64,000 nt of DNA, taken from contig NZ_FNHZ01000005.1 in assembly GCF_900103815.1 (NCBI RefSeq), positions 62,001 to 126,000 of the forward strand, read 5' to 3'. The notes beneath the pieces are model-generated. The model saw nothing but the letters and a program-made list of their open reading frames with translations, had not been told where the DNA came from and ran no database searches. The position numbers and the translations under genes are program-made. Positions 24,430 to 34,793 of the stretch are shown piece after piece. Source of the stretch: Lachnospira pectinoschiza (GTDB lineage: Bacteria > Bacillota > Clostridia > Lachnospirales > Lachnospiraceae). Numbering within the stretch: position 1 is the first letter of the stretch; each line of letters opens with the position of its first letter.

Positions 24430-26268
24430 ATGAGACCAGAGGAAGAGAATATTGTAGAGAAAAGTGATTACAATGTAGTCGCAGAGGCAGAATTTACTCT
24501 AGATGGATTGAATTACATCATTACTGGAGATGAAAGATTTTATCGAATGATAGGAGAATTTTCATTCTTTAGCTTTGATAAGATAGTTCATGACGATGAT
24601 AGGGCAAATTTTCTAGAATTTGTTAAGCATGATAATGAAGAGAAAGACATTTTTATAAGATGTAAGATAAGAGATAGGGGCTATCGTTTACTCCATCTAA
24701 TTAAGTTAGAAACTAGAAGAGTTGGCGATGACACCCTTAACTGTTTTAGATTACAAGACGTTATATTAGTATGTCAGAAATATAGAAAGTACTTCGATAT
24801 TGTAAAGAAATATAGAAGCTTTATGGATATACTACCTAATAAGTTCTTTGATTTAAATCTAAAGACAGGAATTTTTACACTTTATTATTATAATAACCAC
24901 AAGGCTCAGCCTATTGTTAGAACACATTTTGATGAATGGAAGAAGTATGTTGTAGAGAAAAAGCAGATAGATGAGAAGAGTATGAAGAATTTCAATATGC
25001 TTTGTGAGTGTATTGAAAATGAAATGGAAAATTTTAGTATTACTCTTAACTGCTCTATTTTGACTAATGGAGTTAGAATGGAGCATATATCTATTAAGGG
25101 CCAGACTTTAAAGGAATCTGTAGAAGATCCTTTAGTGCTTGGAGTTATAACACAGGAAAGAGCTAATAATAACAACAGCTTTATTATTAGTCAGACGGAT
25201 AATCCAGAGGCAGGAAGAGATTCAGGCACAGGCTTGCTTAATAAGAAAACTGTTACAGATAAGATTATAGAAAGATTTAACCAGCTAAAGGAAGAGAAGA
25301 TAGGACAGGGAAGAAATGTTTACTTGCTTGTTTTAGATATTGATAACTTTAAGCAGGTCAATGATAATTACGGTCACTATTTTGGAGACGAGGTTATTAA
25401 GCATTTTGCAAAGCGCCTTAGTTATATGGCAGAGGGTAAGGGCTTAGTAGGTCGTATTGGTGGCGATGAATTTATAGTATATCTTGATAATATTAAGGAT
25501 GAAGAAGAACTTCGAATCATGTTAAAGAGCATGAGACTTAGATTAAAACTAGAGTTAAAGGAAAAGAATCCTGATTACCTTTTCTCAACATCTATTGGTA
25601 TTTCAAGATATGGCGTAGATGGCACAGATTTTGAGACATTATTTAAGATAAGTGATGCCTGTCTTTATATTGCTAAGGATAAGGGCAAGGATAGATTTAT
25701 TATTTATGATATTGCAAAACATGGCAATTTACTTAAAAATGACACAATAAAGGTGGCAAGAGGCAATGACTTCTTAAAGCCAATAGATAAATACGAATTA
25801 GCTACAAAGCTTGTTATGAAGGCCTGTAAAGAAGGCACAAGTTGCATGGTGGATATTATAAAGGAGCTTGGAGATAAGCTTAATCTACACGGAATCAGAG
25901 TCTTTGTAGGAGATGACTTAAAGAGGGTTTACTCTTCAGGTCACTATATTAAAGATTTAGATGAAGCAAGCTATATTAATAGCCCTGAGTATAGTGTACA
26001 TTTTGATGAGCACGATATGTATGTGGTTAATAATGTAGCGGCTATTTATATGATTCATCCAGAATTAGCAAGCAAGTTTAAAGATGATAACATTTGCTCC
26101 TTTATTCAGGCTAAGGTAAGAGATGATAAGGGAAAATGTGTTGCTATGATGCAGTTTGATATCTTTGGCGAGAATAGAAGAAAATGGAGTAATGCAGATA
26201 TTTGCACATTACGAATGTTAGTCCTTGGACTAACTAATATTGCAGGGGAATATGACTGCAAGAAATAA
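24430..26268 (+). CDS. PAS-GGDEF-GAF-like diguanylate cyclase
   Basis: The 612-residue soluble protein has an N-terminal PAS-like sensor (about 10-125), a middle region with a second PAS-like part (to about 260), a GGDEF domain (about 275-430) with the exact motif at residues 344-348, and a C-terminal GAF-like domain (about 450-610). The GGDEF domain also has the DIDNFKQVNDNYGH nucleotide-binding stretch, so it should make c-di-GMP. The RxxD inhibitory site is absent (EGKG at that place), so product inhibition is not expected, in contrast to the cyclase at the window start. The ATG at 24430 is chosen because GGGAG stands seven bases before it. Confidence 0.88.
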   Translation: MRPEEENIVEKSDYNVVAEAEFTLDGLNYIITGDERFYRMIGEFSFFSFDKIVHDDDRANFLEFVKHDNEEKDIFIRCKIRDRGYRLLHLIKLETRRVGDDTLNCFRLQDVILVCQKYRKYFDIVKKYRSFMDILPNKFFDLNLKTGIFTLYYYNNHKAQPIVRTHFDEWKKYVVEKKQIDEKSMKNFNMLCECIENEMENFSITLNCSILTNGVRMEHISIKGQTLKESVEDPLVLGVITQERANNNNSFIISQTDNPEAGRDSGTGLLNKKTVTDKIIERFNQLKEEKIGQGRNVYLLVLDIDNFKQVNDNYGHYFGDEVIKHFAKRLSYMAEGKGLVGRIGGDEFIVYLDNIKDEEELRIMLKSMRLRLKLELKEKNPDYLFSTSIGISRYGVDGTDFETLFKISDACLYIAKDKGKDRFIIYDIAKHGNLLKNDTIKVARGNDFLKPIDKYELATKLVMKACKEGTSCMVDIIKELGDKLNLHGIRVFVGDDLKRVYSSGHYIKDLDEASYINSPEYSVHFDEHDMYVVNNVAAIYMIHPELASKFKDDNICSFIQAKVRDDKGKCVAMMQFDIFGENRRKWSNADICTLRMLVLGLTNIAGEYDCKK

Positions 26269-26340
26269 GCATGTAATTGACAACAATTATTGTGATTGTT
26301 ACAATTATTTATAAATTTATAATAATAGGAGATGTGCGTT

Positions 26341-26829
26341 ATGAGGAAAGCAGTAATTTCTATTTTAGTTGGTAACTCTGCAGGTGTACTTAGTCGTGTG
26401 GCTGGACTATTTAGCCGTAGAGGTTACAATATTGATAGTTTGACAGTAGGAGAAACTCTTAACCCAGAGCTTTCAAGAATGACTATTGTTGCAACTGGTG
26501 ATGATGATGTTTTAGAGCAGATCGAAAAGCAGTTAACTAAGATAGTAGATGTTAAGAAAATCACAGTTCTTCCACTTGATGATTCAGTTTGCAGAGAACT
26601 TGTATTAATCAAGGTTTTAGTTTCACCTGAAAAGCGTCAGGAAATCGCTACTATAGCTGATATCTATAGAGCTAATATTGTTGATGTTTCTAAGGAATCG
26701 GTAATCGTTTCCCTTACAGGTAGTCAAAGTAAGATAAATGCATTTATAGAATTGTTAGATGGCTTTACAATTGTAGAAATTGCAAGAACTGGTATTACAG
26801 GCCTTGAAAGAGGTCCAAAAGGCTTATAA
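26341..26829 (+). CDS. ilvN: Acetolactate synthase small (regulatory) subunit
   Basis: The 162-residue protein has an N-terminal ACT domain (about 1-75, ISILVGNSAGVLSRVAGLFSRRGYNIDSLTVG) and the C-terminal ALS_ss domain (about 80-160, RELVLIKV and EIARTGITGLERG). It activates the large catalytic subunit and gives it valine feedback control in branched-chain amino acid synthesis. The large subunit gene is not adjacent, so the subunits are encoded apart. An in-frame ATG nine bases earlier is too close to the AGGAG site, so 26341 is used. Named ilvH in some genomes. Confidence 0.93.
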   Translation: MRKAVISILVGNSAGVLSRVAGLFSRRGYNIDSLTVGETLNPELSRMTIVATGDDDVLEQIEKQLTKIVDVKKITVLPLDDSVCRELVLIKVLVSPEKRQEIATIADIYRANIVDVSKESVIVSLTGSQSKINAFIELLDGFTIVEIARTGITGLERGPKGL

Positions 26830-26850
26830 TTAGTATGTTTAAGGAGAAGG

Positions 26851-26876
26851 AGAAGGAGAAATCCTTCTCTTTTTTA
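26851..26876 (+). terminator. Terminator of the acetolactate synthase subunit gene
   Basis: AGAAGGA and TCCTTCT form a seven-base stem with a four-base loop, then a T tract. It follows a short GGAGAA triplet-like repeat. Confidence 0.75.
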
Positions 26877-26967
26877 TTCTATATTGATATTTTATAAGAA
26901 TTATTATATAATTATCCATATACGAAACGTGGAAACTAAATATGAAATGAAAGCGAGGAATTTATTT

Positions 26968-28785
26968 ATGGCTAATGATAGTGGGAGAAAGGATTCAAAA
27001 ATTCCTTTTCTAAAAACGGTTGCTGGTATGAGTTTGATTAGTTACGTAATACTCTTATGTGTATTTGTGTTTACCATTACGTCTGTAGTTAATAAAACTC
27101 AGAAAATTTCGAATTCAGCAAGATCAGTAACTGAGGATTTAGAATCTTTATTAACAGATTTAAGAGTATTTGAGGTTGATATGAGAATCCTTGATAATGA
27201 TGGATTTGCGCTTGCTGCAATGTATGATACTCTTTTAAATTTAAAGAATGATAGTGGACAATCTCAGGTAGAAACTAAAATAGATGAAATGAATACTTGC
27301 CTTACAGAAATGTCTGATGCAGTTTCTGGTTTGGAAACTGTAATTAATGATTATAAAGGTAGTGCAGAAACAGTTGCAACGGCTAAAGAAGCAACGAAAG
27401 TATTAAAGGATGCTTATGCAGATTATAAAAAAGAATATGAAAGCGTAGTTTCTGCTGCTAAGACAGGAGATACATTAACTATTGTAGGTGTTGTATACGG
27501 AGATGCTTCTACATTACTTGCAACTATGAAAGGACAGCTTGAGATTTTAAATGAAGAAAGCGGTAAGCTTGCAGATAAGATGAAAGAACATATTGAAAGA
27601 ACTTCTGATTCTGCTTTTGTTATTATAAATACTATGATGGTTGTTTATCTTATTGTAATAATTCTTTGCTTAATCTTTAATCATAATATGATTGGTAAGA
27701 AAGTTAAAGAAATAAGTAATGAGATTAATGATATTATCCAGAATATTAAGAAGAATAAGGGTGACCTTACAGCTAGAGTTCAAACAAAGACAAGCTCAGA
27801 ACTTATTCATATTAAGGATGGCTTCAACGATTTTATTGAAACTCTTCAGGTTATTCTTGGTGAAGTTAAAAATGGTACAGAGTCCCTTAAAGATTCTTCT
27901 GAGAATATGACAAATCAGATTGCCCTTGCAAGAGACAATATTACCAATACTAGTGCAGCCCTTGAAGAGCTTTCAGCTAGTATGGAAACTGTATCACAGA
28001 CAGCTTCTATTATTGATAACAGATTATCTGATGTTAATAGAGCAACAGGCAATATTAATAGTCAGATTGAAAGTGGTACTAGCAAGACTAAAGAAATTCA
28101 GTCAGAAGCTAATAATATTAAGAATGATGCTCAGCAAAAGAAGAATAACACAGGCAATAAGATGAAGACTCTTTCTAGTGTCCTTGAAGAATCAGTTAAG
28201 GATAGTGAGAAGGTTAAGCAGATTAATGAATTGACAAATGTTATCTTAGATATTGCAAGTCAGACTAACTTACTTGCTCTTAATGCTTCTATTGAAGCTG
28301 CTAGAGCTGGTGAAGCAGGACGAGGCTTTGCAGTAGTTGCTGAAGAAATCAGTACACTTGCTGATAATTCAAGAGAGACAGCTGGTAATATCCAGAATAT
28401 CAGTAACGAAGTAACAACAGCCGTTAATTCCCTCGCAGATAATGCTATGCAGGTACTTGATTTCATTAATACAACAGTACTTGCAGATTATGATGGATAC
28501 GTTGGTATTGGTGAGAAATACGAAGAGACAGCTAGCTATATTAATGAGATGCTATCTGACATCGATGGTCAGGTACAAGACCTTAATACAGCAATGCATG
28601 AAATGTCTAGCTCTGTTGAAAATATTACAAAATCCGTTCAGGAATCATCAGAGGCAATTTCTCAGTCTGCTGAGAACTCACAGGATATTGTTTACGAAAT
28701 CAACGATATCAGCTCAGCAATGGATACTAACAATGAGGTTACAAGAACTCTCGATAAGACAACTCAAAAGTTTGAGAAGTATTAA
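26968..28785 (+). CDS. Methyl-accepting chemotaxis protein
   Basis: The 605-residue receptor has a cytoplasmic N-terminus, membrane segment 1 (about 16-40), an extracellular helical sensor (about 41-215, four-helix-bundle type, no Cache motif), membrane segment 2 (about 216-240), a HAMP domain, and a long signalling helix hairpin whose tip has the invariant [20 protein letters not shown] block. That tip contacts CheA and CheW to steer flagella. No CheR-tethering pentapeptide ends the protein. The upstream frame is open longer, but GAGGAA sits seven bases before the ATG at 26968. Presence of a receptor supports a motile organism. Confidence 0.93.
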   Translation: MANDSGRKDSKIPFLKTVAGMSLISYVILLCVFVFTITSVVNKTQKISNSARSVTEDLESLLTDLRVFEVDMRILDNDGFALAAMYDTLLNLKNDSGQSQVETKIDEMNTCLTEMSDAVSGLETVINDYKGSAETVATAKEATKVLKDAYADYKKEYESVVSAAKTGDTLTIVGVVYGDASTLLATMKGQLEILNEESGKLADKMKEHIERTSDSAFVIINTMMVVYLIVIILCLIFNHNMIGKKVKEISNEINDIIQNIKKNKGDLTARVQTKTSSELIHIKDGFNDFIETLQVILGEVKNGTESLKDSSENMTNQIALARDNITNTSAALEELSASMETVSQTASIIDNRLSDVNRATGNINSQIESGTSKTKEIQSEANNIKNDAQQKKNNTGNKMKTLSSVLEESVKDSEKVKQINELTNVILDIASQTNLLALNASIEAARAGEAGRGFAVVAEEISTLADNSRETAGNIQNISNEVTTAVNSLADNAMQVLDFINTTVLADYDGYVGIGEKYEETASYINEMLSDIDGQVQDLNTAMHEMSSSVENITKSVQESSEAISQSAENSQDIVYEINDISSAMDTNNEVTRTLDKTTQKFEKY

Positions 28786-28848
28786 AATGTGCTACTAAGG
28801 TAAAATTTAAATATAAATACCGAAGAATTGAAAATACCAAGGAAAAGA

Positions 28849-28877
28849 GGGCAGGATGAAAATCCTGCCCTTAGTTT
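28849..28877 (+). terminator. Intrinsic terminator between the convergent MCP and PIG-L genes
   Basis: GGGCAGGAT and ATCCTGCCC form a perfect nine-base stem with a four-base loop, followed by TTAGTTTTG. It may serve both strands. Confidence 0.75.
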
Positions 28878-28900
28878 TGTCCTTAATTTTATTATTATTT

Positions 28901-30355
28901 TTATTTTATGTCGTTTTCTTTTTTATATTTTAAAACTCTTCTATCATATTCTTTCTTATGTCTTTTTGCCTGTCCCATAATAACAAGTAAAATGATTATA
29001 AGAGCCACTAATGTAACAACTAACTGCTTTACTGAAATGCTAGGACTAGTTTTATATTCCTTTAATTCCTCTTTAAAGCTCTTAACACTTTCTACAATAG
29101 AGTTTGAGTATTCATTTGCATTATTGATAGCCGCCTCGTCTGCAGCTACCTTCTCCTCGTAGGCAATAGTTTCATAGGTCTTTACATTTTCTAAAATATC
29201 ATTGCCAGTATCTGTGCCCACTAAAGTTCTGTAAAGTCCAAATCTTGATGGGCTATATTCATATTCATCATCCACATAAAACCACCAGCCTTGCTGGGAA
29301 ACATGTCTTGTATAGGCAGTCTTTAGGGCATCTAGGGCAGTTCTATTATTAAGAGTTTCAAGCTCTTCCCTTAAATTAAGAGTAATAGTGTTCTCACCAT
29401 ACAAATGAATATAGGTCTTAGGAACATCATAGCTGCCGTATTTACTAGCAGATTCTGGATGGTAGTTGGCATCGTTTGAGTTATTAACTGAGTCTGCCAC
29501 TGCATTTGCCAAAAGAATATGGGCGCCGTGGCCGTATTCTCCATTAAAATCTTGTGTTACCACAATTAGTGGCTGGAAACGTCTGATGCATTCAGTGGTG
29601 TAGGCACAAACACTGTCGTAGTCGTAGTTTTGAAGGGCGGCATCATAGTCACCGCAGTAGTAGTCATAAAATTCTCCCTTTACAGGATAGATATTAAGAC
29701 CAAGTTCCCACAAACCATCTAATTCTTCGTGTTCTCTATAAGGTTCTGACTTGTAAAAGTCACACATATAGGCAACTTGAACAGATACGTCATCTCTTGA
29801 ACCGTAAAGGGCTAAGATGCCACCAAGGAAGAGAATCTCATCATCTGCATGTGTTGAAAATACAAGTATGTCAGGTCTAGTAGCTGTTGGATTCCAAACT
29901 TGAACACTATCTGGTAAATCACCTTTAGATAAAACTGCTATTTCACAGATTCGCATATCTTCAGTTAAGTTGATATTTAGTGACTTTGTAGCTATATCAA
30001 GTGGAATATATTCATGTAAAAATCCATCTTCCCCGCAAGTTAGTGTCACATCCCCATAGCTAATAGTGTAGCTAGTTTGTGGATTGTGATACCATTTTAT
30101 ATAAAGACCATACATGTCTTCTTCACAGTCTATGGAAATACTAGTGTTAGCACTATATTTTACGGAACTTTTGTAGGTATCATCTCGCACAAGAGAAGTG
30201 TCCGCCGAAGATTTATTAAGTGTGAAATCTAGGAAACTAGCAGTTTGGGATTCTGCATTTGTTTCTTCTGCCTTGCAAGGCTTTGAATTAAAGATAAGTA
30301 AGCCTGTGATAATAAGAATTAGGCTTAGAAAAAATTTAGAAAATTTAAGTCTCAT
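28901..30355 (-). CDS. Membrane-anchored PIG-L-family deacetylase
   Basis: The 484-residue protein has a signal or anchor segment (about 8-25), a beta-rich region, then a PIG-L deacetylase domain with the metal motif HADDE at 169-173 (STHADDE, standing for the AHPDDE of relatives) and the later GHGAH zinc histidines. Near the C-terminus is a second hydrophobic segment (VTLVALIIILLVIMG) and a basic tail, so the enzyme is held at the outer face of the membrane. PIG-L enzymes remove acetyl from N-acetylglucosamine-type sugars. Lysine-free start choice: GGGGGAGG lies nine bases before the ATG at 30355, so the longer frame is not used. The substrate here is unknown. Confidence 0.88.
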   Translation of the reverse strand: MRLKFSKFFLSLILIITGLLIFNSKPCKAEETNAESQTASFLDFTLNKSSADTSLVRDDTYKSSVKYSANTSISIDCEEDMYGLYIKWYHNPQTSYTISYGDVTLTCGEDGFLHEYIPLDIATKSLNINLTEDMRICEIAVLSKGDLPDSVQVWNPTATRPDILVFSTHADDEILFLGGILALYGSRDDVSVQVAYMCDFYKSEPYREHEELDGLWELGLNIYPVKGEFYDYYCGDYDAALQNYDYDSVCAYTTECIRRFQPLIVVTQDFNGEYGHGAHILLANAVADSVNNSNDANYHPESASKYGSYDVPKTYIHLYGENTITLNLREELETLNNRTALDALKTAYTRHVSQQGWWFYVDDEYEYSPSRFGLYRTLVGTDTGNDILENVKTYETIAYEEKVAADEAAINNANEYSNSIVESVKSFKEELKEYKTSPSISVKQLVVTLVALIIILLVIMGQAKRHKKEYDRRVLKYKKENDIK

Positions 30356-30498
30356 TTTATAAGTCCTCCCCCTTAAATCGTGTATTATAAAAATAACATT
30401 TTTATATTTTAAGCACAAGTGATATGATATAAATATAGACAGAAATATAAGAGTAGAAGTTAGAAAAGTAAAAGAGTAGGGAAAAAGAGGGATTTATT

Positions 30499-31407
30499 AT
30501 GAGGAGAGATTTTGCTTACATTAGGGTAGGAGTGTATGCAAGTACACTTTCTATCAGACTTGGAGAACAGGTAGTTAAAAAACTACAAAGAGTTAACAGG
30601 GATAAATATATTGAACTTGTTAGAATCAAGCCAGTGACTCGTAAAAAAGGCGAGGAATTTGAGCTTTTAGCAAATGCCCTACAGGGCGATAAAATTGATA
30701 TGGCAGCCATTTTCTTAGACAAGCTCTATCAAAGCGAGGACGACAAAATAGAGAGGATTCTTAAAAAAAGAGGCTTGAGTTTAGCCACTGTAATGCCTAG
30801 AGAATCTGAGGAGACAGTGCTTGTAAAGAAGAGGTTTCAAAGCCAGAAGGAGGACAAATTAAGCATTTGCACTGATAGCAGCGAGCGATTAATCCAGATT
30901 GAGGATAGATTTCCTGAAAGCAGTACAGAAGTTTTTGAAGGAGTTAATAGCTGCCTTAGAGAGCTTTCAAGAGGAAATGTATCTTGTGCTATACTTCCAA
31001 TGTATGCCATAAAGGTTATGAGCAAGGATAAGTATAGAGGCTTTGAATATTTAAATTACGATAGAAAAAGATTTATACCAAGCATGGGCCAGGGAATTCC
31101 TTTGCTTATAGAGCGAGACGGGGAAGGCCTTGAATTATCTAGTAAGAGATTACTTGATGGGGACGCGGCTTATGAAGTATTTATGGAAAGAGAAATTTAT
31201 GATAAAATAAAGGAGCTTGATAAGGAAAACAGGCTAGATTATTTAACTATTAATGCAAAGGCTAGTTTGAATAAGCTAGACATTAATGTATTTTTAGATA
31301 TCGAAGGATGTGCCTTTAGAATAAACAAGAAAGGCGATAAATTAGACAAGAATGTAATTACATCTAAGATTTTAGAGGAAGTTAATGACATGCTTATAGG
31401 TTTGTAA
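30499..31407 (+). CDS. Degenerate porphobilinogen-deaminase (HemC) homologue
   Basis: The 302-residue protein follows the fold order of hydroxymethylbilane synthase: IRVGVYASTLSIRLGEQVV (for IRIGTRGSPLALWQAE), the DMAAIFLDK stretch at 67-75 (for D-AVHSMKD), LSICTDSSERLIQ (for VGTSSLRRQAQL), and SMGQGIPLLIERDG (for VGQGALGIE). The residues that make the enzyme work are altered. The catalytic Asp of the MKD motif is not kept, TSSLRR is reduced to TDSSER, and the GGC motif whose cysteine holds the dipyrromethane cofactor is missing. It is therefore likely not an active deaminase and may have another role. It is followed 26 bp later by mecA, and no other heme gene is near. Confidence 0.72.
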   Translation: MRRDFAYIRVGVYASTLSIRLGEQVVKKLQRVNRDKYIELVRIKPVTRKKGEEFELLANALQGDKIDMAAIFLDKLYQSEDDKIERILKKRGLSLATVMPRESEETVLVKKRFQSQKEDKLSICTDSSERLIQIEDRFPESSTEVFEGVNSCLRELSRGNVSCAILPMYAIKVMSKDKYRGFEYLNYDRKRFIPSMGQGIPLLIERDGEGLELSSKRLLDGDAAYEVFMEREIYDKIKELDKENRLDYLTINAKASLNKLDINVFLDIEGCAFRINKKGDKLDKNVITSKILEEVNDMLIGL

Positions 31408-31433
31408 TAAATGGAAGTTAGGAAGGAATATTT

Positions 31434-32276
31434 ATGGAGTTTAGAAAAATTGATGATACTAAGTTTCAGTGCAGATTGTTAGAGGAAGATTTAGAGAATA
31501 ACAACATCTCACTAGACGACTTTTTTAGAAATGACACAGTCAAGATTCATGGCTTACTTGACGCTGTAATGGAAGAAGCTAAGGAAAGTATTGGTGTTGA
31601 TTTAGATGGTGGAGTTATGTCACTACAGCTTGCACCACAGCCAGATCACTCAATCTTACTTACAATTTCAACAGGTAAGGAAGATTTTAACTCAATGCTT
31701 AAGCAGGCCGGTTCTGATTTATCTCAGAGCTTTGCTAAGGATTTGCAAAAAAATGTATTCAAGAACGTAACGGATGCTAAAAACCCAGACTTTAAGAGCT
31801 TTGATAAGATTTCAGAGATCTTTAAGAACATGGAAGAAGACTCAGAAGAAAAGGAAGATGAGGCTTCTAAGATTGAAAAGCTTGAGGGTGAAATAGGAAA
31901 GCCAGATCAGACAACAGCAAGTAAGGAAGATGCCCTTACAGAAGAGAAGGCTAAGAAGACTAGAAAGCCTAAGGATAATACTAGATTCCTTGTAGGTGTG
32001 TTCGTATTTAACAGCTTAGAGGAATTTGAAGAGATGTGTAGTAAGGCTGCTAAGACATGGCGCGTTACTAACAGCTTATGGAAGAATGATGATAAATACT
32101 ATCTTGTAATTAATAGAGGTAGTTGCAGTAAGGAGAAATATATCCAGTTACTTAATACTGTAGTTGAGTATGGTAAGTTTGACTGGGCAGGTGAAGAGAG
32201 AGTTTCTTATGTTAAGGAACACTTCACACCAGTAATTAAGAATAATGCAATTAATACTGTAAAGAGGTACTTATAA
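31434..32276 (+). CDS. mecA: Adaptor protein MecA
   Basis: The 280-residue protein has the MecA layout: an N-terminal domain (MEFRKIDDTKFQCRLLEEDLENNNISLDDFF, about 1-110) that selects substrates, an acidic low-complexity linker (about 125-185, rich in Glu, Asp and Lys) and a C-terminal domain (about 190-280) that docks on ClpC. It brings proteins to the ClpCP protease. The linker is longer and more charged than in Bacillus subtilis, where MecA is about 218 residues. Its stop overlaps the next start by one base (TAATG), so coupling with the S66 peptidase gene is likely. The clp partner is not in the window. Confidence 0.9.
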   Translation: MEFRKIDDTKFQCRLLEEDLENNNISLDDFFRNDTVKIHGLLDAVMEEAKESIGVDLDGGVMSLQLAPQPDHSILLTISTGKEDFNSMLKQAGSDLSQSFAKDLQKNVFKNVTDAKNPDFKSFDKISEIFKNMEEDSEEKEDEASKIEKLEGEIGKPDQTTASKEDALTEEKAKKTRKPKDNTRFLVGVFVFNSLEEFEEMCSKAAKTWRVTNSLWKNDDKYYLVINRGSCSKEKYIQLLNTVVEYGKFDWAGEERVSYVKEHFTPVIKNNAINTVKRYL

Positions 32277-33376
32277 TGCGCTATCCACAATTTTTAAAAA
32301 ATAACGGGACTATAGGTTTTGTTGCACCATCCTTTGGATGTGCAACAGAGCCTTATTTTACTGCCTTTAAAATGGCACAGGATAAGTTTAAAGACATGGG
32401 CTACAAGCTAGACCTAGGCCCTAATGTATATAAGGCAGAGGGTATTGGAATAAGCAATAAACCTGAACTTTGCGCCAAGGAATTAATGGATATGTATCAG
32501 TCAAAGGATAATGATGTGTTAATTTCTTGTGGCGGTGGTGAGCTTATGTGTGAAATCCTAGATTTTATAGATTGGGACTTATTAAAAGGGTCAGATCCTA
32601 AGTTTTATCTAGGATATTCAGATAATACTAATTTTACCTTCCTTTCAAATATCCTTATGGATACAGCAAGTATTTATGGCCCTTGTGCTGCAAGCTTTGC
32701 TATGCCAAAATGGCACAAGGCCCTAGAGGATACCTTTGAGGTCTTAACAGGAAAAGACTACGAAAATGAGGGCCAATACATTTTCAAAAAGATTAGTTCT
32801 TACGACAGCTTTGAAATAGAGTCTTTAAAGACAGAAACTAATCCAGCACCAGAATATAACCTTACTATGAAAAAGGAGCTTAAACTCTTTAAGGGTGATA
32901 AGTTAGTAAGTGATGGCGCTAACCTTGAGGGGGTGGCAGTTAATGAGGCTGGCCTTGAGTTTGAGGGACGTTTAATTGGTGGTTGCCTTGATTGCCTTGC
33001 CAATATTCTTGGCACTAAGTTTGATAAGGTAGAGGAATTTGTTGAGAAATATAAGGACGATAAGATTGTATGGTTTTTGGAGAGCTGTGACTTAAATGTA
33101 TTTGATATAAGAAGGGCTCTTTGGAGAATGGATAATGCCGGCTGGTTTAAGAATGCCGCTGGTTTTATCATAGGTAGACCAATGCATTATAATGAGCCAA
33201 TTATGAATTTGGACCAGTATAGTGCAGTTACGGGGATAGTTGGGAAGTATAATCTACCAATAATTATGGATGCTGATTTTGGACATCTTCCACCTAGCAT
33301 GCCAATAATTTCCGGTAGTTATGCAAGGCTTAAAGCTAAAGAGAATAATATTGATATTTTCTATTATTTACGATAG
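32276..33376 (+). CDS. S66-family serine peptidase (LD-carboxypeptidase/MccF-like)
   Basis: The 366-residue cytosolic protein has the S66 motifs: GTIGFVAPS near the N-terminus, the nucleophile serine in LGYSDNTNF, the glutamate in WFLESCDLN and the histidine in DADFGHLPP, forming the Ser-Glu-His triad. The family removes the last D-residue from peptidoglycan tetrapeptides or, in MccF, cleaves microcin C. No signal peptide is present, so it acts in the cytoplasm, as expected for peptidoglycan recycling; self-protection by an MccF-like role cannot be excluded. It overlaps the mecA stop codon by one base and is the last gene of that operon. Confidence 0.9.
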   Translation: MRYPQFLKNNGTIGFVAPSFGCATEPYFTAFKMAQDKFKDMGYKLDLGPNVYKAEGIGISNKPELCAKELMDMYQSKDNDVLISCGGGELMCEILDFIDWDLLKGSDPKFYLGYSDNTNFTFLSNILMDTASIYGPCAASFAMPKWHKALEDTFEVLTGKDYENEGQYIFKKISSYDSFEIESLKTETNPAPEYNLTMKKELKLFKGDKLVSDGANLEGVAVNEAGLEFEGRLIGGCLDCLANILGTKFDKVEEFVEKYKDDKIVWFLESCDLNVFDIRRALWRMDNAGWFKNAAGFIIGRPMHYNEPIMNLDQYSAVTGIVGKYNLPIIMDADFGHLPPSMPIISGSYARLKAKENNIDIFYYLR

Positions 33377-33389
33377 AATAAGACAATAC

Positions 33390-33421
33390 ATGTCAGACAA
33401 ATTTATGGCATTGTCTGACAT
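33390..33421. repeat. Perfect 11-bp inverted repeat upstream of leuC
   Basis: ATGTCAGACAA and TTGTCTGACAT are separated by ten bases. There is no T tract, so it is either a weak terminator or an operator-like site. No T-box element (AGGGTGG-type) is seen before leuC. Confidence 0.55.
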
Positions 33422-33508
33422 ATGGATTTCGTAGTGGCTTTCGAAATTAGATTCTATTTAGCTTAATGAGGATTAAGCCTAGAAAAAGAAAATTGGAGGA
33501 ATGATTTT

Positions 33509-34774
33509 ATGGGAATGACTATGACACAAAAAATTCTTGCCGCTCATGCAGGACTTCCTGAAGTTAAGGCAGGACAGTTAATTGAAGCTGATCTTGACTT
33601 AGTTCTTGGTAATGATATTACATCTCCTGTAGCTATTCATGAGATGGATAAGATGAAGTTAAAGAGCGTGTTTAATAAGGATAAGATTGCACTTGTACCT
33701 GACCACTTTGTTCCTAATAAGGATATTAAGTCAGCAGAACATTGCAAATGTGTTCGCGAGTTTGCAGCTAGACATGAGATTACAAACTATTTCGAAGTAG
33801 GTGAGATGGGTATTGAACATGCACTTCTTCCTGAATCAGGTTTAACTGTAGCAGGTGATGTTATTATTGGTGCAGATTCACATACATGTACTTACGGAGC
33901 CCTAGGTGCCTTTTCAACAGGTGTTGGCTCAACAGATATGGCAGCAGGTATGGCAACTGGTAAGGCTTGGTTTAAGGTGCCATCAGCAATTAAGTTTAAC
34001 TTAACAGGAAAGCTTAAGCCTTGGGTATCAGGTAAGGATGTTATCTTACATATCATTGGTATGATTGGTGTTGATGGAGCTCTTTATAGATCTATGGAAT
34101 TTAGCGGAGAAGGCGTTTCTTCTTTAACTATGGATGATAGATTTACAATCGCTAATATGGCTATTGAAGCAGGTGGAAAGAATGGTATCTTCCCTGTGGA
34201 TGATTTAGCTAGAGCATATATGAAGGAGCATTCAAAGAGAGATTTTGTGGAATATAGCGCAGACCCTGATGCTGAGTATGATGAGGTTATTGATATTGAC
34301 CTTTCAAGCTTAGAGTCAACTGTAAGTTTCCCACATCTTCCTGAGAATACTCACGTAGTTGGTACATTTGATGATATTGCAATTGACCAGGTTGTAATTG
34401 GCTCATGTACTAATGGTAGAATTGATGACCTTAGATGTGCTGCTAAGATTTTAGAAGGCAGACATGTTAAGAAGGGAATTAGAGTTATTATTATTCCAGC
34501 TACTCAAAAGATTTACATGCAGGCTATTAAGGAAGGCTTAATTGAGACCTTTATTAAGGCTGGTGCAGTTGTATCTACACCAACTTGTGGCCCATGTCTT
34601 GGTGGTTATATGGGAATTTTAGCATCTGGTGAAAAATGTGTCTCAACAACAAACCGTAACTTCGTTGGACGTATGGGTGCTATCGATTCTGAGATTTATC
34701 TTGCAAGTCCTGCAGTTGCTGCAAGTTCAGCAATCACAGGTAAGATAAGCAAGCCAAGTGATTTAGGATTATAA
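33509..34774 (+). CDS. leuC: 3-isopropylmalate dehydratase, large subunit
   Basis: The 421-residue subunit belongs to the aconitase superfamily and holds the [4Fe-4S] cluster; the cluster cysteines are in GSCTNGR and in [33 protein letters not shown] gives the active-site histidine region. With LeuD it isomerises 2-isopropylmalate to 3-isopropylmalate in leucine synthesis. The length fits the shorter archaeal/clostridial LeuC type rather than the 466-residue enterobacterial form. GGAGG stands before the ATG, and leuD starts 19 bp after the stop. Confidence 0.94.
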   Translation: MGMTMTQKILAAHAGLPEVKAGQLIEADLDLVLGNDITSPVAIHEMDKMKLKSVFNKDKIALVPDHFVPNKDIKSAEHCKCVREFAARHEITNYFEVGEMGIEHALLPESGLTVAGDVIIGADSHTCTYGALGAFSTGVGSTDMAAGMATGKAWFKVPSAIKFNLTGKLKPWVSGKDVILHIIGMIGVDGALYRSMEFSGEGVSSLTMDDRFTIANMAIEAGGKNGIFPVDDLARAYMKEHSKRDFVEYSADPDAEYDEVIDIDLSSLESTVSFPHLPENTHVVGTFDDIAIDQVVIGSCTNGRIDDLRCAAKILEGRHVKKGIRVIIIPATQKIYMQAIKEGLIETFIKAGAVVSTPTCGPCLGGYMGILASGEKCVSTTNRNFVGRMGAIDSEIYLASPAVAASSAITGKISKPSDLGL

Positions 34775-34793
34775 GAAAGGGAGTGGCAGTGAT

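Noticed and set aside
33377-33508. T-box leader before leuC
   Set aside because: No AGGGTGG-type core or specifier loop is found.
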